A stretch of 15,787 bases of DNA, taken from assembly GCA_041596515.1 (NCBI GenBank), contig JBFHIJ010000061.1:1-15787 (forward strand). The letters run 5' to 3'. A program made the translations under genes and the position numbers. Positions within the stretch are counted from its first letter, which is position 1. Every line of letters starts with the position of its first letter. The notes beneath the pieces are model-generated. The model did no database searches. It was given only the letters and a program-made list of their open reading frames with translations, and was not told the DNA's origin. This DNA is from JBFHIJ01 sp041596515. GTDB taxonomy: Bacteria; Bacteroidota; Ignavibacteria; Kapaibacteriales; UBA2268. This document shows positions 15,715-15,787 of this stretch, piece after piece.

Positions 15715-15787
15715 TGATCCCGACAGGATTTGAACCTGTGGCCCTTTGATTAAAAGTCAAATGCTCTACCGGCTGAGCTACGGGATC
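15715..15787 (-). tRNA. tRNA-Lys(UUU), copy 3, complete at the right edge
   Basis: This third identical 73-base copy has its 5' end at the last base of the window. The spacer to copy 2 is 61 AT-rich bases. Upstream promoter and any further copies would be beyond the window. Confidence 0.97.

Noticed and set aside
15461..15787. Regularly spaced direct repeats at the right end as a CRISPR array
   Set aside because: The repeat unit is 73 bases and folds as a full tRNA cloverleaf with anticodon UUU. Spacers differ in length and there is no cas gene.

Overview
The window is an AT-rich bacterial segment (roughly one third G+C by eye). It carries eight intact protein genes, the 5' part of a group II intron, and three identical lysine tRNA genes. 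The gene set (a TPR-sensor histidine kinase, a membrane-anchored SRPBCC/GyrI protein, PspC and LiaF-like envelope proteins, and a two-subunit ATP-citrate lyase) suggests a member of the Bacteroidota/Chlorobiota (FCB) group, possibly a Kapabacteria- or Ignavibacteria-like lineage. This placement is an inference from gene content. No rRNA or other marker gene is present to prove it.

Layout, left to right. Positions 1-314 hold the 5' end of a group II intron on the minus strand, closely resembling class C introns. It sits just past a terminator hairpin (321-349). A 16-bp perfect inverted repeat (355-419) lies between that hairpin and an unrecognised small acidic protein (431-790, minus). Divergent from this is a TPR/transmembrane histidine kinase (944-3235, plus) with no response regulator beside it. 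Next come a membrane-anchored SRPBCC + GyrI-like protein (3438-4445, minus) and the operon aclB-aclA for ATP-citrate lyase (8615 down to 4584, minus), ended by a strong terminator (4527-4559). Divergent from aclB is a 1512-residue protein (8880-13418, plus) that joins an adenylate-forming acyl ligase, a long unrecognised region and a C-terminal GNAT acyltransferase. A PspC / LiaF-like pair follows (13485-14791, plus) behind a hairpin. Convergent with it is nadD (14781-15389, minus). The right end holds a terminator and three tandem tRNA-Lys(UUU) genes, all on the minus strand.

How the genes work together. AclB and AclA would form ATP-citrate lyase, which cleaves citrate with ATP and CoA to acetyl-CoA and oxaloacetate. 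This is the key step of the reductive TCA cycle in Chlorobium-type autotrophs, and a source of acetyl-CoA elsewhere. The divergent ligase-GNAT fusion also handles activated acyl groups and shares the promoter region with aclBA, so a functional link is possible but unproven. PspC and the LiaF-like protein form an envelope-stress pair.

The most unusual feature is AclA. It has 911 residues, against about 610 in Chlorobium. The extra length appears to be a second, degenerate citrate-synthase-like module in tandem with the C-terminal one, and some expected catalytic residues are changed in each copy. The second notable item is the ligase/unknown/GNAT fusion, where the usual catalytic lysine of the adenylation domain is not at its expected position.
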